Below, one piece after another: positions 1 to 9,054 of a stretch of 64,000 nt of DNA; the first letter of the stretch is position 1; each line of letters opens with the position of its first letter. This DNA is from CAYUQT01 sp964596165 (GTDB lineage Bacteria > Planctomycetota > Phycisphaerae > UBA1845 > JAFGLZ01), in the NCBI GenBank assembly GCA_964596165.1, contig CAZQTW010000019.1, positions 23,017-87,016 of the forward strand. Direction: 5' to 3'. Both the position numbers and the translations under genes were made by a program. The notes beneath the pieces are model-generated. The model ran no database searches and was not told the origin of the DNA. It worked only from the letters and a program-made list of their open reading frames with translations.

Positions 1-1469
1 CGCTGGAACGGCACGGCCAGCTCAAGCGCGTCAAGGCGCCGGTCGATTCCGAACTCGAGATTGCCGAGATCGCCGATCGCATGTGCAAGTCGCCGGCGCC
101 GAAAGGCGACCCCCCGCCGCCCAAGACCGACCCCGTTCACGGCGGACGCGGCGGCTACGCCCTGCTCTTCGAAGACGTCCGCGGCCACCGCATGCCGGTA
201 CTCATCAATGCCTTCGGCAGCTACGAGCGCGTCCGAATGGCTCTGGGCTGCGCCCATCTGGAAGACTTGGCGGAACGAATCGCCCGGCTGCTCCGGCCCG
301 AGATCCCGGTCTCCCTCATGGACAAGATCAAGCGCGTGCCGGAACTCGTCAAACTCGCCGGGCTCGCGCCGCAGATCGTCAGTGGGGGGCAATGCCAGGA
401 CTTCGTGAAAACCGACGACGCCGATCTTTTTGACCTGCCCGCGATCAAGTGCTGGCCGCAGGATGGGGGACGGTACATCACGCTGGGCGGCGTTTACACG
501 AAAGATCCCGAAACCGGCGATCGCAACGTCGGTATGTACCGCATCCAGATCGTCGAACCCCAATTGGCCGCCATGCACTGGCACCCCCATCATGACGGGG
601 CGCGACATTTCCGCATGTATCAACGGAGAAGCGAGCGCATGCCCGTTGCCGTTGCACTGGGTGGCGAGAGCGTTCTACCGTATGCCGCCACGTGCCCCCT
701 CCCGCCGGGGATCAGCGAACTCGTGTTCGCCGGCTTCCTTCAGGGACGCGGCATCGAGCTGACGCCGTGTAAGACAATCGACATGGAAGTCCCCGCCAAT
801 GCCGAAATCATCATCGAAGGATTCGTCGATCCGAACGAGCCGCTCATCAAGGAAGGCCCCTTCGGCGACCACACGGGCTTCTATTCGCTGGCGGACATGT
901 TCCCGCGATTTCACGTAACGGCCATTACGCATCGGCGCAACGCGATCTACCCGACGTGTATCGTGGGCAAACCGCCCATGGAAGACTATTACCTCGGCAA
1001 AGCAACCGAACGGATCTTCCTGCCGCTTCTGAGGGCGATCGTGCCCGACATCATCGACTATCACCTGCCGATGTTCGGGGCGTTTCACAACTGCGTCTTC
1101 GTCAAGATTCGCAAGGAGTATGCGTATCAGGCCCGCAAGGTCATGCATGCCCTGTGGGGCGCGGGACAGATGATGTTCGGCAAGTTCATCATCGTCGTGG
1201 ATGAAGACGTCAACGTGCATGACGAGCAGGACGTCCTGTTCCACGTCGGGGCGAACGTCGATCCCCGGCGCGACACGGTCGTCGTCGACGGTCCGCTCGA
1301 TATCCTCGATCACGCCGCCCCCGACTGCGGCGCCGGCAGCAAGATGGGCATCGACGCAACACGCAAGATCGCCGGCGAAGGCCGGGTCCGCGCCTGGCCC
1401 GACGAGTTGGTCATGTCACCCGAAATCGTCGAGCGCGTCACAAAGCGGTGGCGGGAGTATGGTCTGTAG
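1..1469 (+). CDS. ubiD: UbiD-family prenyl-FMN-dependent decarboxylase (5' end cut by window)
   Basis: UbiD enzymes reversibly (de)carboxylate aromatic or alpha,beta-unsaturated acids using prenylated FMN; in bacteria they often serve quinone synthesis. The reading frame is open from base 3, upstream of the first ATG at 81. The extra N-terminal codons read like the usual family start (LERHGQLKRVKAPVD), so the gene begins left of the window. Family hallmarks include the stretch EGPFGDHTGFYS around bases 850-890, which corresponds to the acidic active-site region, and the C-terminal GPLDILDHAAP segment near 1290-1320. About 488 codons are visible, close to the full family length. No ubiX is visible. 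The exact substrate cannot be told from sequence alone. Confidence 0.9.
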   Translation, partial: LERHGQLKRVKAPVDSELEIAEIADRMCKSPAPKGDPPPPKTDPVHGGRGGYALLFEDVRGHRMPVLINAFGSYERVRMALGCAHLEDLAERIARLLRPEIPVSLMDKIKRVPELVKLAGLAPQIVSGGQCQDFVKTDDADLFDLPAIKCWPQDGGRYITLGGVYTKDPETGDRNVGMYRIQIVEPQLAAMHWHPHHDGARHFRMYQRRSERMPVAVALGGESVLPYAATCPLPPGISELVFAGFLQGRGIELTPCKTIDMEVPANAEIIIEGFVDPNEPLIKEGPFGDHTGFYSLADMFPRFHVTAITHRRNAIYPTCIVGKPPMEDYYLGKATERIFLPLLRAIVPDIIDYHLPMFGAFHNCVFVKIRKEYAYQARKVMHALWGAGQMMFGKFIIVVDEDVNVHDEQDVLFHVGANVDPRRDTVVVDGPLDILDHAAPDCGAGSKMGIDATRKIAGEGRVRAWPDELVMSPEIVERVTKRWREYGL

Positions 1470-1655
1470 CGGGTCCCGGAGATACGGGAAGTCCGTTGCC
1501 TTTCAACCGCCTGCGGCTGGAGGAAGCCGTTCCCGAAAACGCGGGAGTCCACCGACGTTCCGCTCGGGTGGCAACTTCGGATCGATTACACGTAATGGCT
1601 TGCATCGACGGAGGTTTGATAGAGGCGAGTGGTCCGTCCGGGGGGCGAGGAGGCG

Positions 1656-3128
1656 CTACGGCGCCTGCACCGCACCGGACAGCGATTGCGGCAAGACGCG
1701 ATAAAACGTGATGTCGTCGATGGCGAAGTCGGCCCTCTCGTTCTTCTTGTGCGTGGCGAGCCTGATAGAGGTCAGATGGTTGGGCCGCGCAGGCTTGCCG
1801 GCCGCAGCGTAAGCCTTCTCTCCTTCGGCGTTGAGCTCGAGCTTCGTCAGGTCGAACACGATCCATTTCCACTCGCCGGGCTTCGGGCGAACGTAGCCCG
1901 CAAAGCCGAAATACGATTCATCCATGCGGGGCAGGGAGTCGGGGAGGGTGATCAGTGAGAAGACCACCTGCATGTCTTGGTCCGCCTTGACGCGAAACGC
2001 CACGTAGCGGTAGGAAGTGATGTCGTGGTTCTTCGGACCGGCTGCGGTGGCCACGATCCTGTGGGGACCGTACTCGCCCCAGTCCGCCTCCCTGCCTTCG
2101 GCGAAACGAATCCTAATGACGTGCCCCTGGCCGTCCTGCACATAGGTGGCGGTCTTTCCCCAAAGTGATGCCTGGCGCCGGGGCTCCTCGGCGTTGTCGA
2201 ACACCCAGTCGTCGGGGCCCGGCTTGGCCATGGGCGGTGCCGCGACGGCTTCCTGTTCTTGGCGAGCCGGAGGGGGCTCGGCGGGCTTCACCGGGGGAGC
2301 GGCCGCCGTCGGCTTGCCGCCCTTGCCCGTGATGTTTCCGGTGTCGCCGGCGCCGCGGATGACGTCGACGACCCGCTGACAGAACAGCGGCGCCACCTTC
2401 TTGGCGAACGACTCGTTCGGGTGCGAGTCGCCCGCCGCATACGCGGGCTTCAAATACAGGCCGCCTTCGGTCTCAAGCGTCTGAAAGTCCCAGATGTAGA
2501 TGTTGTCGCCGCGTTCGTCCCAGGTTGTCCGGACCCAGTCGAAGAAGGCCTTGGCTCGACGGGCGGCGGCCTCATCGGTCTCGCCCTTCACCAGCGCCGC
2601 GCCCGTCCACACGATGAACGTCGTCTTGGGGAACTCGCGCAGTTTCTTCTTCAATGCCGCGTACTGGAGCTTGTAATTCTCGATCCGCTTGTCTTCGCTG
2701 GCCACATCGGGATTGCCGCTGTCCTCGTCGATCCCCGACACGGGGAAGCAGTGCTTGAAAATGATAACGTCGTATTTCGGCGTCAACATCTCGAGCGTCG
2801 GCTCGCCCTTGAAAGCCTTCTTGCCGGCGTGCTTCACCCAGATGTTCCAGTAGTCATAAGGATAGTTATTCCAGCCGTACGGCGAGTCCTTGGGAAAGGC
2901 CTGCTCGGTGATGTCGTACTCGGTTCTGTTGGCCTGGTTGTAGGCGTCGAACCACTCCTTCACGCCGCCGTTCCAGATGACCTCGCCGGTGCTGTGATGG
3001 AGAAACAGGATCCTCGCCTTGGCCGGCGCGGGCCCCGCCGCGCCCTCGGCGCGTGAGACGTTTGTCAGGGAGCCTTGGAGGCAGATTGCCAGGAAGAACG
3101 TCACGGATCTTCGTAGTACACGGTTCAT
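1656..3128 (-). CDS. Secreted SGNH/GDSL-like hydrolase with C-terminal beta-domain
   Basis: This is a 490-residue predicted exported protein. Residues 1-27 form a signal peptide (basic start, hydrophobic VTFFLAICLQ, SRAEG cleavage region). Residues 38-250 resemble an SGNH-fold esterase: the first block has ILFLHHSTGEV, and a late AGDSHPNESFA block supplies the expected Asp-x-His pair. The nucleophile block is not a textbook GDS motif, so activity is inferred from fold signature only. A Pro/Ala-rich linker (roughly 275-305) leads to a C-terminal domain starting VFDNAEEPRR that looks like a carbohydrate-binding or jelly-roll module. It probably acts on an acylated polysaccharide outside the cell. 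It is monocistronic and convergent with the ubiD-family gene. Confidence 0.6.
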   Translation of the reverse strand: MNRVLRRSVTFFLAICLQGSLTNVSRAEGAAGPAPAKARILFLHHSTGEVIWNGGVKEWFDAYNQANRTEYDITEQAFPKDSPYGWNNYPYDYWNIWVKHAGKKAFKGEPTLEMLTPKYDVIIFKHCFPVSGIDEDSGNPDVASEDKRIENYKLQYAALKKKLREFPKTTFIVWTGAALVKGETDEAAARRAKAFFDWVRTTWDERGDNIYIWDFQTLETEGGLYLKPAYAAGDSHPNESFAKKVAPLFCQRVVDVIRGAGDTGNITGKGGKPTAAAPPVKPAEPPPARQEQEAVAAPPMAKPGPDDWVFDNAEEPRRQASLWGKTATYVQDGQGHVIRIRFAEGREADWGEYGPHRIVATAAGPKNHDITSYRYVAFRVKADQDMQVVFSLITLPDSLPRMDESYFGFAGYVRPKPGEWKWIVFDLTKLELNAEGEKAYAAAGKPARPNHLTSIRLATHKKNERADFAIDDITFYRVLPQSLSGAVQAP

Positions 3129-3276
3129 GATGGGGTCTCCTGCGTGAGAGATGCCGGCGGTTGGCTATGGCCGGAGGCCACCCCACGATAGTGCCGTCCG
3201 GTTCTTCGTATGTCAATGCCGCGTGCGCATCCGGTGTGTTCCTGGTAGAAGGGAAGACATCGGCTGAGGACATGTG

Positions 3277-3528
3277 ATGGTGCGTATGACGATCGAATTG
3301 CCCGAAGGCGCGTTGTCCGCCCTACGGAAGGATCCGGAGGACTTCGCCAGCGAAATGCGCCTGGCGGCGGCGGTCAAGTGATATGAATTGGGCGTTGTAT
3401 CGCAGTGCCGGGCCGCTGAGATCGCCGGACTATCACGAACCGCCTTCATCGACGCCCTCTCACGCTTCGGCGTTTCGCCATTCCAGTATAGTGCCGAAGA
3501 GATCGCCGAGGAGGCCGGGCGTGAGTAA
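3277..3528 (+). pseudogene. UPF0175-family antitoxin, broken by an in-frame TGA
   Basis: Read through, the frame gives an 83-codon UPF0175 protein: MTIELPEGALSALRKDPEDF, then EMRLAAAVK, then YELGVVSQCRAAEIAGLSR and SPFQYSAEEIAEEAG. This is the normal length and layout of the small DNA-binding antitoxin of the UPF0175-DUF3368 pair. A TGA at 3379-3381 interrupts it exactly where relatives usually carry an aromatic residue (AVK-W-YE), so a single TGG to TGA change explains it. It overlaps the start of the toxin-like gene by a few bases. A sequencing error or real decay are both possible; the neighbouring toxin is also interrupted, which favours decay. Confidence 0.8.
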
Positions 3529-4015
3529 CACCGGGGTCGTCAACGCCTCCCCGGTGATCGTGTTGGCCAGGGTCGGACAACTGCGACTCCTGGAGGCCCT
3601 TGGCTCCGGCCCGATTCTTCCCGAGGCGGTCGTGACGGAGATCATGGCCGGTCCCCCCGACGATCCGGACCGCGTGGCCCTAGGCAGCGGTTGGGGACAG
3701 AGGCAGTCGCCCGTTCAGATGCCGAATGCCCTGCTTGAATGGGGCCTGGGTGCGGGGGAAACAGCCGTATAGGCTCTTGCCCTGGAGCTTCGAACCTTCG
3801 TCGCCGTGCTCGATGCTGCTGCTGCCCGTGCGGCCGCTCGCTCGCTTGGCGTGCCGCTTGTCGGCACGTTGAGCGTTGTGCTCCGTGCCAAGCGCCGTGG
3901 ATTGCTCTCGTCGGCCGGTTCGGTCATTGCAGACCTTCACGCCGCCGGGATGTATCTTAGCGACTCTGTAGTCCGCACCGCCTTGCAGCAAGTCGGAGAA
4001 ACCTGGCACCCCTAA
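3521..4015 (+). pseudogene. DUF3368 (PIN-like) toxin, broken by an in-frame TAG
   Basis: Starting at GTG 3521, overlapping the antitoxin end by 8 bases, the frame reads VVNASPVIVLARVGQLRLLE, the typical N-terminus of DUF3368 PIN-like ribonuclease toxins. After a TAG at 3770-3772 the same frame continues with the family's second half (ALALELR, SLGVPLVGTLSVVLRAKRRG, LSDSVVRTALQQVGE) to a TAA at 4013-4015. The expected second-half acidic pair (LDD in many relatives) reads LDA here, so even a read-through product may be inactive. The order antitoxin then toxin, with translational overlap, is the standard arrangement of this TA family. Confidence 0.75.
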
Positions 4016-4239
4016 CCCTCGACTTCCGGTTTCACACTGGGTGGATGCGTGCCTTTGCGCCTCCGCGAAGAACGGAGGCGCCTCTTGACGGATCCAAGCG
4101 TCTCGCGGGGTTCACCTTCGCGGCTACGGGCCACTGCCCGATCGTAGAAATCCTTCCAAAGCTCCGAGTACTTCTTGAGGTCGATCACGACGGCTGTCTT
4201 GTCGCCCCGCTCGTCGATCAGGAATTGAATGCCCTTCAT
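4012..4239 (-). CDS. Small antitoxin-like protein (RelB/Phd-type), no toxin partner visible
   Basis: This encodes a 75-residue protein beginning MKGIQFLIDERGDKTAVVID and continuing KKYSELWKDFYDR. That pattern is typical of short type II antitoxins of the prevent-host-death/RelB kind, with an N-terminal beta-hairpin and an acidic helix. The ATG at 4239 is chosen because GGAGG lies 7 bases upstream and family members start at this Met; a longer open frame reaches 4344 without support. The C-terminus is Arg/Lys-rich (RRLRSSRRRKG), which is odd for an antitoxin. The stop overlaps the stop of the convergent DUF3368 pseudogene by 3 bases. No RelE/ParE-like gene follows it, so it is an orphan or has another role. 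Confidence 0.6.
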   Translation of the reverse strand: MKGIQFLIDERGDKTAVVIDLKKYSELWKDFYDRAVARSREGEPRETLGSVKRRLRSSRRRKGTHPPSVKPEVEG

Positions 4240-4429
4240 GCTGCGGCCTCCGCGGGTCTGCGTTGCCGGTACATGATTCATCAAATATACCACGTCCGTG
4301 CCGCTTTGTGGCCCTGACGGGGCCGTACAGTACCTGACGGCCAAACCTCATCCTTGATGCCCCGCCGACGGTTCAATACCATAGCCGCGTCGTTTGCCGG
4401 GCCAACATGAGGCCGAGGAGACGTCGTTC

Positions 4430-7400
4430 ATGCTGACTGACCTGCGAACGCTAAAGAAACTGGAGAAGATCGAGCACCACTACGCCGATCAGCGGTTCGA
4501 GAAGATCGCCGACGTGCCCGTGGAGATGTGCGAGACTCTCGAACACTTCCGCGTCGAACCGGGCCCCGGCAAGGTCAAGTGGCAGGCCGCTCCGCCCGGC
4601 ACCAAGTGGGGCGATTCATGGGTGACGGCCTGGTTCCGCGGCGACGTCAAGCTGCCCCAGGCGTGCAACGGCAAGAAGGTCTTCATCCGCGCCAAGACCG
4701 GCGGCGAGACGCTCTTCATCGTCGATGGCGAGGAGCGCGGCGTGTTCGACGGTTGGCACCCGGTCGTGATGATGACCAAGAAGGGCATCGCCGGAAAGAA
4801 GTACCACATCAGCCTCGAGGCCTACGCCGGCCACTCGTTCCCCAACTGCATGCCGAGCGACACACCGATCGTGGTGGGCAAGAAGTCCCGCACATTCGAG
4901 GGCGTCGAGCTGCTGCTCGAACGCGAGGACATCACGGCATTTGTCTTCGACCTCCGCGTGCTGCGCCAACTGGTCAAGGTTCTCGACGAAAACAGCCTCC
5001 GCCGCAACAAGATCGCCCGGCGGCTGGCGAGCGTCTTCCGACTGATCGATGCCATGCCGCAGGAAACGTCCGAATCCGAATGGCGGCAGAAGCTCTTCGA
5101 GGCTCGAAAGATCATGCAGCCGCTGATGCGGTCGCCGAACGGCCCGACGACGCCGATGTTCGGCATCATCGGCCACTCGCACATGGACACCGCCTGGCTC
5201 TGGCCCATCGCCGAAACGATCCGCAAGTGCGCCCGGACATTCTCCTCCGCGCTCAACCTGATGGAGCAGTACCCCGAATTCATGTTCATCCAGAGCGCCC
5301 CGTGCCACACGGAGTGGATGAAGACCTACTACCCGGGCATCTTCCAACGAATCAAGAAGGCGGTCGCCAAGGGCAACTGGGAGCCCAACGGCGCGATGTG
5401 GGTCGAGCCCGACTGCAACCTCACGTCGGGCGAGGCGATGGTCCGCCAGCTTCTCTTCGGTCAGACCGCGACCCGCCGGATGTTCGGCTACACCTCCGAT
5501 ACGCTCTGGCTGCCCGACGTTTTCGGCTATTCGGCCGCGTTGCCGCAAATCCTGAAGGGCTGCTACGTCGACTTCTTCTGCACGACCAAGATCGGCTGGA
5601 ACGACACGACCCGTTTCCCCTACGACACGTTTGTGTGGAAGGGCATCGACGGCACGCCGGTCATCGCCCACTACAACTCGATCCACTGCTGGCCGGATCC
5701 TGAAACCCTCACGGCCCAGTGGAACTGGGTTCAGCACAAGGACGTTCAGGACCGTCGCTACTGTGCGTTCGGCTTCGGCGACGGCGGGGGCGGGCCGATG
5801 GCCGAGATGTGTGAGGTCGCCCGCCGGGTCGGGGATCTCGAAGGGTGCCCGAAGGCGCGCTACATGAGCATCAGCGACTTCATGAAGACCATCCGCGAAG
5901 AATCGCCCGACCTGCCGGAATACTCGGGCGAACTCTATCTGGAACTGCATCGCGGCACTTTGACGTCCATCGCCAAGGTCAAGCGCGGCAACCGCAAGAC
6001 CGAGTTGGCGCTCCGCGAGGCCGAGTTCTTGAACACCCTGGCGGCACTGCGAGGCGCCCCGTACCCGGCCGATAAGCTGCTCGGACTCTGGAAGACGCTG
6101 CTGACAAACCAGTTCCACGATATCCTGCCGGGTTCCTCCATCGCGGCCGTCAACGATGAAGCGGTCAAAACGTTCGAACGTCTGCTCGCCGACACGCAGA
6201 AGCTCGGCATCGCCGCCGCGCAACAGCTCGCCGGGCCGACGCCGAAACCGGAAGATCGCAACGTCCTGGTGTTCAATAGCCTGAACTGGGATCGCGAAGA
6301 TGAGCTGGTCCTGGAGGGCACGCCGGAGGGGCTCGTGCCGGCCGACCCGGAGATCCTCGCCCAATGGTTCGAGGATGTTCAAGGCAAGCGCAAGCTGGCC
6401 GTCTGCGGCCTGTCGGTCCCCGCGATGGGCGCGGCCGTGCTCGAACTGACCAAGGGCAAGTCGGCCAATGTGTCACCCTTCCGTATCAACGGCAACACGA
6501 TCGAGACGCCGCACGCCACGGTCCGCTTCGACCAGATCGGCCGAATCAACTCGCTGATCGACAAGGCCTCCGGCCGCCAAGTCGTTCGGCCGGGCGGTCA
6601 GCTCAACACGTTTCTCCTGGGCGAGGACATTCCCGAATCGTGGGACAACTGGGACATCGACAGCGATCAGCGGATGAAGATGCGGATCGAGGACCGGCTT
6701 GTCAGCCGCAAAGTGACGGCCGACGGTCCGCTTCAGCTCCGCATCCGCGGCACGTACAAGATCGGCGCAAACTCAACGATGGTTCAGGACATCGTCTTCC
6801 ACGCGTACACGCCGCGGATCGATTTCGAGAGCGTCATCGACTGGGCGGAGAAACACAAACTGCTCAAGGCCATGTTCGAGCTCGATGTGCTGGCCGACAC
6901 CGCACGGCATGAAATCCAGTACGGACACGCCGAACGACCGACGCACCGCAACCTGCCGCAAGACCGGGCGCGATTCGAGGTCTGCGCCCACAAGTGGACG
7001 GACCTGTCCGAAAACGGATTCGGCGTGGCCTTGCTGAACGACTGCAAGTACGGCGTCAGCGTCTGGGGCGGCGAGTTGGGGCTCAGCCTGATGAAATCGG
7101 GGACACATCCCGACCCGCGCGGCGACGAGGGACGACACCTGTTCACCTATGCCCTGCTGCCGCACGCGTGCGGCTTCTCGGTCGAATCGGTCATCCGGCC
7201 GGCCTACGAACTGAACGTCCCCGTGACCGTCGTTCCGGCCGGTCCGAAGACAAAGGGCCTGCGCAGCCTCATCACGGTCGACTCGCCGAATGTCGTCATC
7301 GAGGCCGTCAAGTGGCTTGAGAAAGGCAAGGGGTTTGTTGTTCGGATGTACGAGACGACCAAGACAGGCTGCCACGTCAACATCAAGGTGAACGCGCCCG

Positions 7401-7522
7401 TCAAGGAGGCCGCTCAGACGAATATGATGGAGGAGCAGCCACAGACCATTCCCATGGTCGACAACTACTTCGGCGTCTACTTCCGTCCGTTCGAGATCAA
7501 GACGCTGGTCTTCCGAGTATAG
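4430..7522 (+). CDS. Alpha-mannosidase, glycoside hydrolase family 38
   Basis: This is a retaining alpha-mannosidase of about 1030 residues. An N-terminal beta-rich domain (about 1-240) precedes the GH38 catalytic domain. The motif HSHMDTAWLWP (about 247-257) supplies the zinc-binding His and Asp, and WLPDVFGYSAALPQ (about 359-372) contains the nucleophile Asp. A middle three-helix region (NQFHDILPGSS near 560) and a long C-terminal beta-sandwich region complete the family layout. There is no signal peptide, so it probably acts in the cytoplasm on imported mannosides. ATG 4430 has GAGGAG 9 bases upstream and is preferred over the in-frame TTG at 4394. It stands alone, upstream of the ABC importer. 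Confidence 0.93.
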   Translation: MLTDLRTLKKLEKIEHHYADQRFEKIADVPVEMCETLEHFRVEPGPGKVKWQAAPPGTKWGDSWVTAWFRGDVKLPQACNGKKVFIRAKTGGETLFIVDGEERGVFDGWHPVVMMTKKGIAGKKYHISLEAYAGHSFPNCMPSDTPIVVGKKSRTFEGVELLLEREDITAFVFDLRVLRQLVKVLDENSLRRNKIARRLASVFRLIDAMPQETSESEWRQKLFEARKIMQPLMRSPNGPTTPMFGIIGHSHMDTAWLWPIAETIRKCARTFSSALNLMEQYPEFMFIQSAPCHTEWMKTYYPGIFQRIKKAVAKGNWEPNGAMWVEPDCNLTSGEAMVRQLLFGQTATRRMFGYTSDTLWLPDVFGYSAALPQILKGCYVDFFCTTKIGWNDTTRFPYDTFVWKGIDGTPVIAHYNSIHCWPDPETLTAQWNWVQHKDVQDRRYCAFGFGDGGGGPMAEMCEVARRVGDLEGCPKARYMSISDFMKTIREESPDLPEYSGELYLELHRGTLTSIAKVKRGNRKTELALREAEFLNTLAALRGAPYPADKLLGLWKTLLTNQFHDILPGSSIAAVNDEAVKTFERLLADTQKLGIAAAQQLAGPTPKPEDRNVLVFNSLNWDREDELVLEGTPEGLVPADPEILAQWFEDVQGKRKLAVCGLSVPAMGAAVLELTKGKSANVSPFRINGNTIETPHATVRFDQIGRINSLIDKASGRQVVRPGGQLNTFLLGEDIPESWDNWDIDSDQRMKMRIEDRLVSRKVTADGPLQLRIRGTYKIGANSTMVQDIVFHAYTPRIDFESVIDWAEKHKLLKAMFELDVLADTARHEIQYGHAERPTHRNLPQDRARFEVCAHKWTDLSENGFGVALLNDCKYGVSVWGGELGLSLMKSGTHPDPRGDEGRHLFTYALLPHACGFSVESVIRPAYELNVPVTVVPAGPKTKGLRSLITVDSPNVVIEAVKWLEKGKGFVVRMYETTKTGCHVNIKVNAPVKEAAQTNMMEEQPQTIPMVDNYFGVYFRPFEIKTLVFRV

Positions 7523-7717
7523 GGACGAAGAGTCTGGTCTGTCCAAACCGGCAACGATTCGCGGCCATCGCCGGCCAAGCGCCATCCATACAGCGAATCC
7601 CTTCACCCAGCCTGCGTCGTCGGCATGAATACCGCAGTTCGCCGGCAGCACTTGTCAAGCCGGGTATCTGTATCCGACCGTTGCATTTCACTCGAGGTCT
7701 GACTATATCTGCGCGCT

Positions 7718-8779
7718 GTGATTGACATTGCCTTTGAGAATGTGGTCAAGCGTTTCGGCTCCGTGACGGCTGTCGATGACGTGTCGTTGGCAATTCGGAG
7801 CGGCGAACTGTTCTTCCTGCTCGGACCCAGCGGATGCGGCAAGACCACACTGCTGCGATGCGTGGCCGGCTTCGGGCGCCCCGATTCGGGCCGCATCCGC
7901 TTCGGCGATCGCGACATCACCGAGATCCCGCCTCATCAGCGCAATACCGCCATGGTTTTTCAGAATTACGCCCTCTGGCCGCACATGACCGTACGGGACA
8001 ACGTCGCCTTCGGACTTCGAGTGCGCAAGGTTTCCCGGTCCGAGCGCCGCCGTCGCGCCGACGAAGCGCTCGATCGGGTCCAGATGAGCGCCTATGCCCA
8101 CCGCAAGCCGAACGAACTGTCCGGCGGCCAACAGCAGCGGGTCGCGCTCGCCCGCGCGCTGGTTATCGAGCCCCAGTGCCTCCTCTTGGACGAACCTCTG
8201 AGCAATCTGGACGCCAAGCTGCGGCTGGAGATGCGGGGCGAAATCCGCCGGATCTGCAAACAGGCCGGCTTGACGGCCATCTACGTCACGCACGACCAGA
8301 AGGAAGCGTTGTCGATCGCCGACCGGATCGCCCTGATGAAGGATGGCCGGGTGGTTCAGATCGGCAAGCCCCACGAGCTGTACGTCAAGCCGGCGAATCG
8401 ATTCGTTGCCGATTTCCTCGGCGAAACGAACTTTGTGGAAGGCACCCTGGTCGGTTCGGGGGCCGACGGCACGGAGGTTCATACGGCCTTGGGTGTCGTT
8501 CGTTCGGCCGGGGCTCCGGACAGTCTGACAGTGGGCCGGAACGTCGTATTGTCGATCCGACCTGAAAGCATTCACATCGGTTCGGAACCCTCGAGCAAGA
8601 TGAACGTGTTCGAAGGCAAGCTCGGGCAAACGGTCTACTTGGGTGAAGTGGCCCAGCACGAATTGATCATGGATGGCGGGATCGTCTTCAAGGCCACCGA
8701 ACTCAATCCCCGCGGCGATCTGAGCGGACCAGTCCTGTGCTGGTTCAGTCCCAACGAGGTGGTTGTCCTGGCGGAGTGA
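7718..8779 (+). CDS. ABC transporter ATP-binding protein (PotA/FbpC type)
   Basis: This is a 353-residue importer ATPase. The Walker A motif is GPSGCGKTT (about 37-45), the Q-loop lies in MVFQNYALWPHM, the signature is LSGGQQQR (about 134-141), Walker B is CLLLDEPLSNLD and the switch His is in VTHDQ. The last ~110 residues form a TOBE-type regulatory domain, as in polyamine, iron(III) and sugar importers of this class. The start is GTG; no strong ribosome site is visible. It pairs with the binding protein at 9055 and the double permease at 10686, but a glycosidase fragment separates it from them. The substrate cannot be decided; Fe(III)-like or small organic cations fit the class. Confidence 0.9.
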   Translation: MIDIAFENVVKRFGSVTAVDDVSLAIRSGELFFLLGPSGCGKTTLLRCVAGFGRPDSGRIRFGDRDITEIPPHQRNTAMVFQNYALWPHMTVRDNVAFGLRVRKVSRSERRRRADEALDRVQMSAYAHRKPNELSGGQQQRVALARALVIEPQCLLLDEPLSNLDAKLRLEMRGEIRRICKQAGLTAIYVTHDQKEALSIADRIALMKDGRVVQIGKPHELYVKPANRFVADFLGETNFVEGTLVGSGADGTEVHTALGVVRSAGAPDSLTVGRNVVLSIRPESIHIGSEPSSKMNVFEGKLGQTVYLGEVAQHELIMDGGIVFKATELNPRGDLSGPVLCWFSPNEVVVLAE

Positions 8780-9052
8780 ACCTCTCCGGTTTGCGGCGAC
8801 ACATCGGGACATCGAGTGGAGCACCACGACATGAGCGACGTGCCCGGCGAAGGGTGTGATCCGATCGGCAAGGAATGGTTCCGAGTGGCCGGAGACGCGC
8901 TGCGGGTCGATGGTGAACCGGTCAAGCACGATCAGGCGTGTCGCCGAGCCGGCGTCAGTTTTCTCTTGAACGTGCCACCGGATCGGCACGGCGTTATCCC
9001 GAAGAAATCGGTCGATGCCTTGATGCGGCTGCGCAAGAATGCTGGGGTGTAA
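8780..9052 (+). pseudogene. C-terminal remnant of a GH29 alpha-L-fucosidase
   Basis: An open frame of about 90 codons starts right after the ATPase stop and ends in TAA at 9050-9052. It reads GCDPIGKEWFRVAGD and then VSFLLNVPPDRHGVIPKKSV followed by DALMRLRKN. LLNVPPDRxGxIP is the conserved end of the GH29 catalytic barrel, where the strand lines the fucose pocket. The rest of the enzyme (about 300 residues, including the nucleophile Asp) is missing, so the fragment cannot be active. It may be translated from a GTG near 8816, but no ribosome site supports this. It is most likely the scar of a deletion that joined a transporter gene to the tail of a fucosidase gene. Confidence 0.7.
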
Positions 9053-9054
9053 TC

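Noticed and set aside
3379..3381. Programmed UGA recoding in the antitoxin gene
   Set aside because: No hairpin or recoding signal is evident, the toxin is cut by a different stop (TAG), and other genes use TGA and TAG as normal stops.
4616..6382. 588-codon minus-strand open frame opposite the alpha-mannosidase gene
   Set aside because: It lies wholly inside a gene with clear GH38 motifs; its composition (many Val/Leu/Arg/His, poor motif structure) is that of a GC-rich antisense shadow.
7703..8989. 428-codon minus-strand frame over the ABC ATPase and fucosidase remnant
   Set aside because: Antisense of a clear ATPase gene; no homologous motif and no ribosome site.
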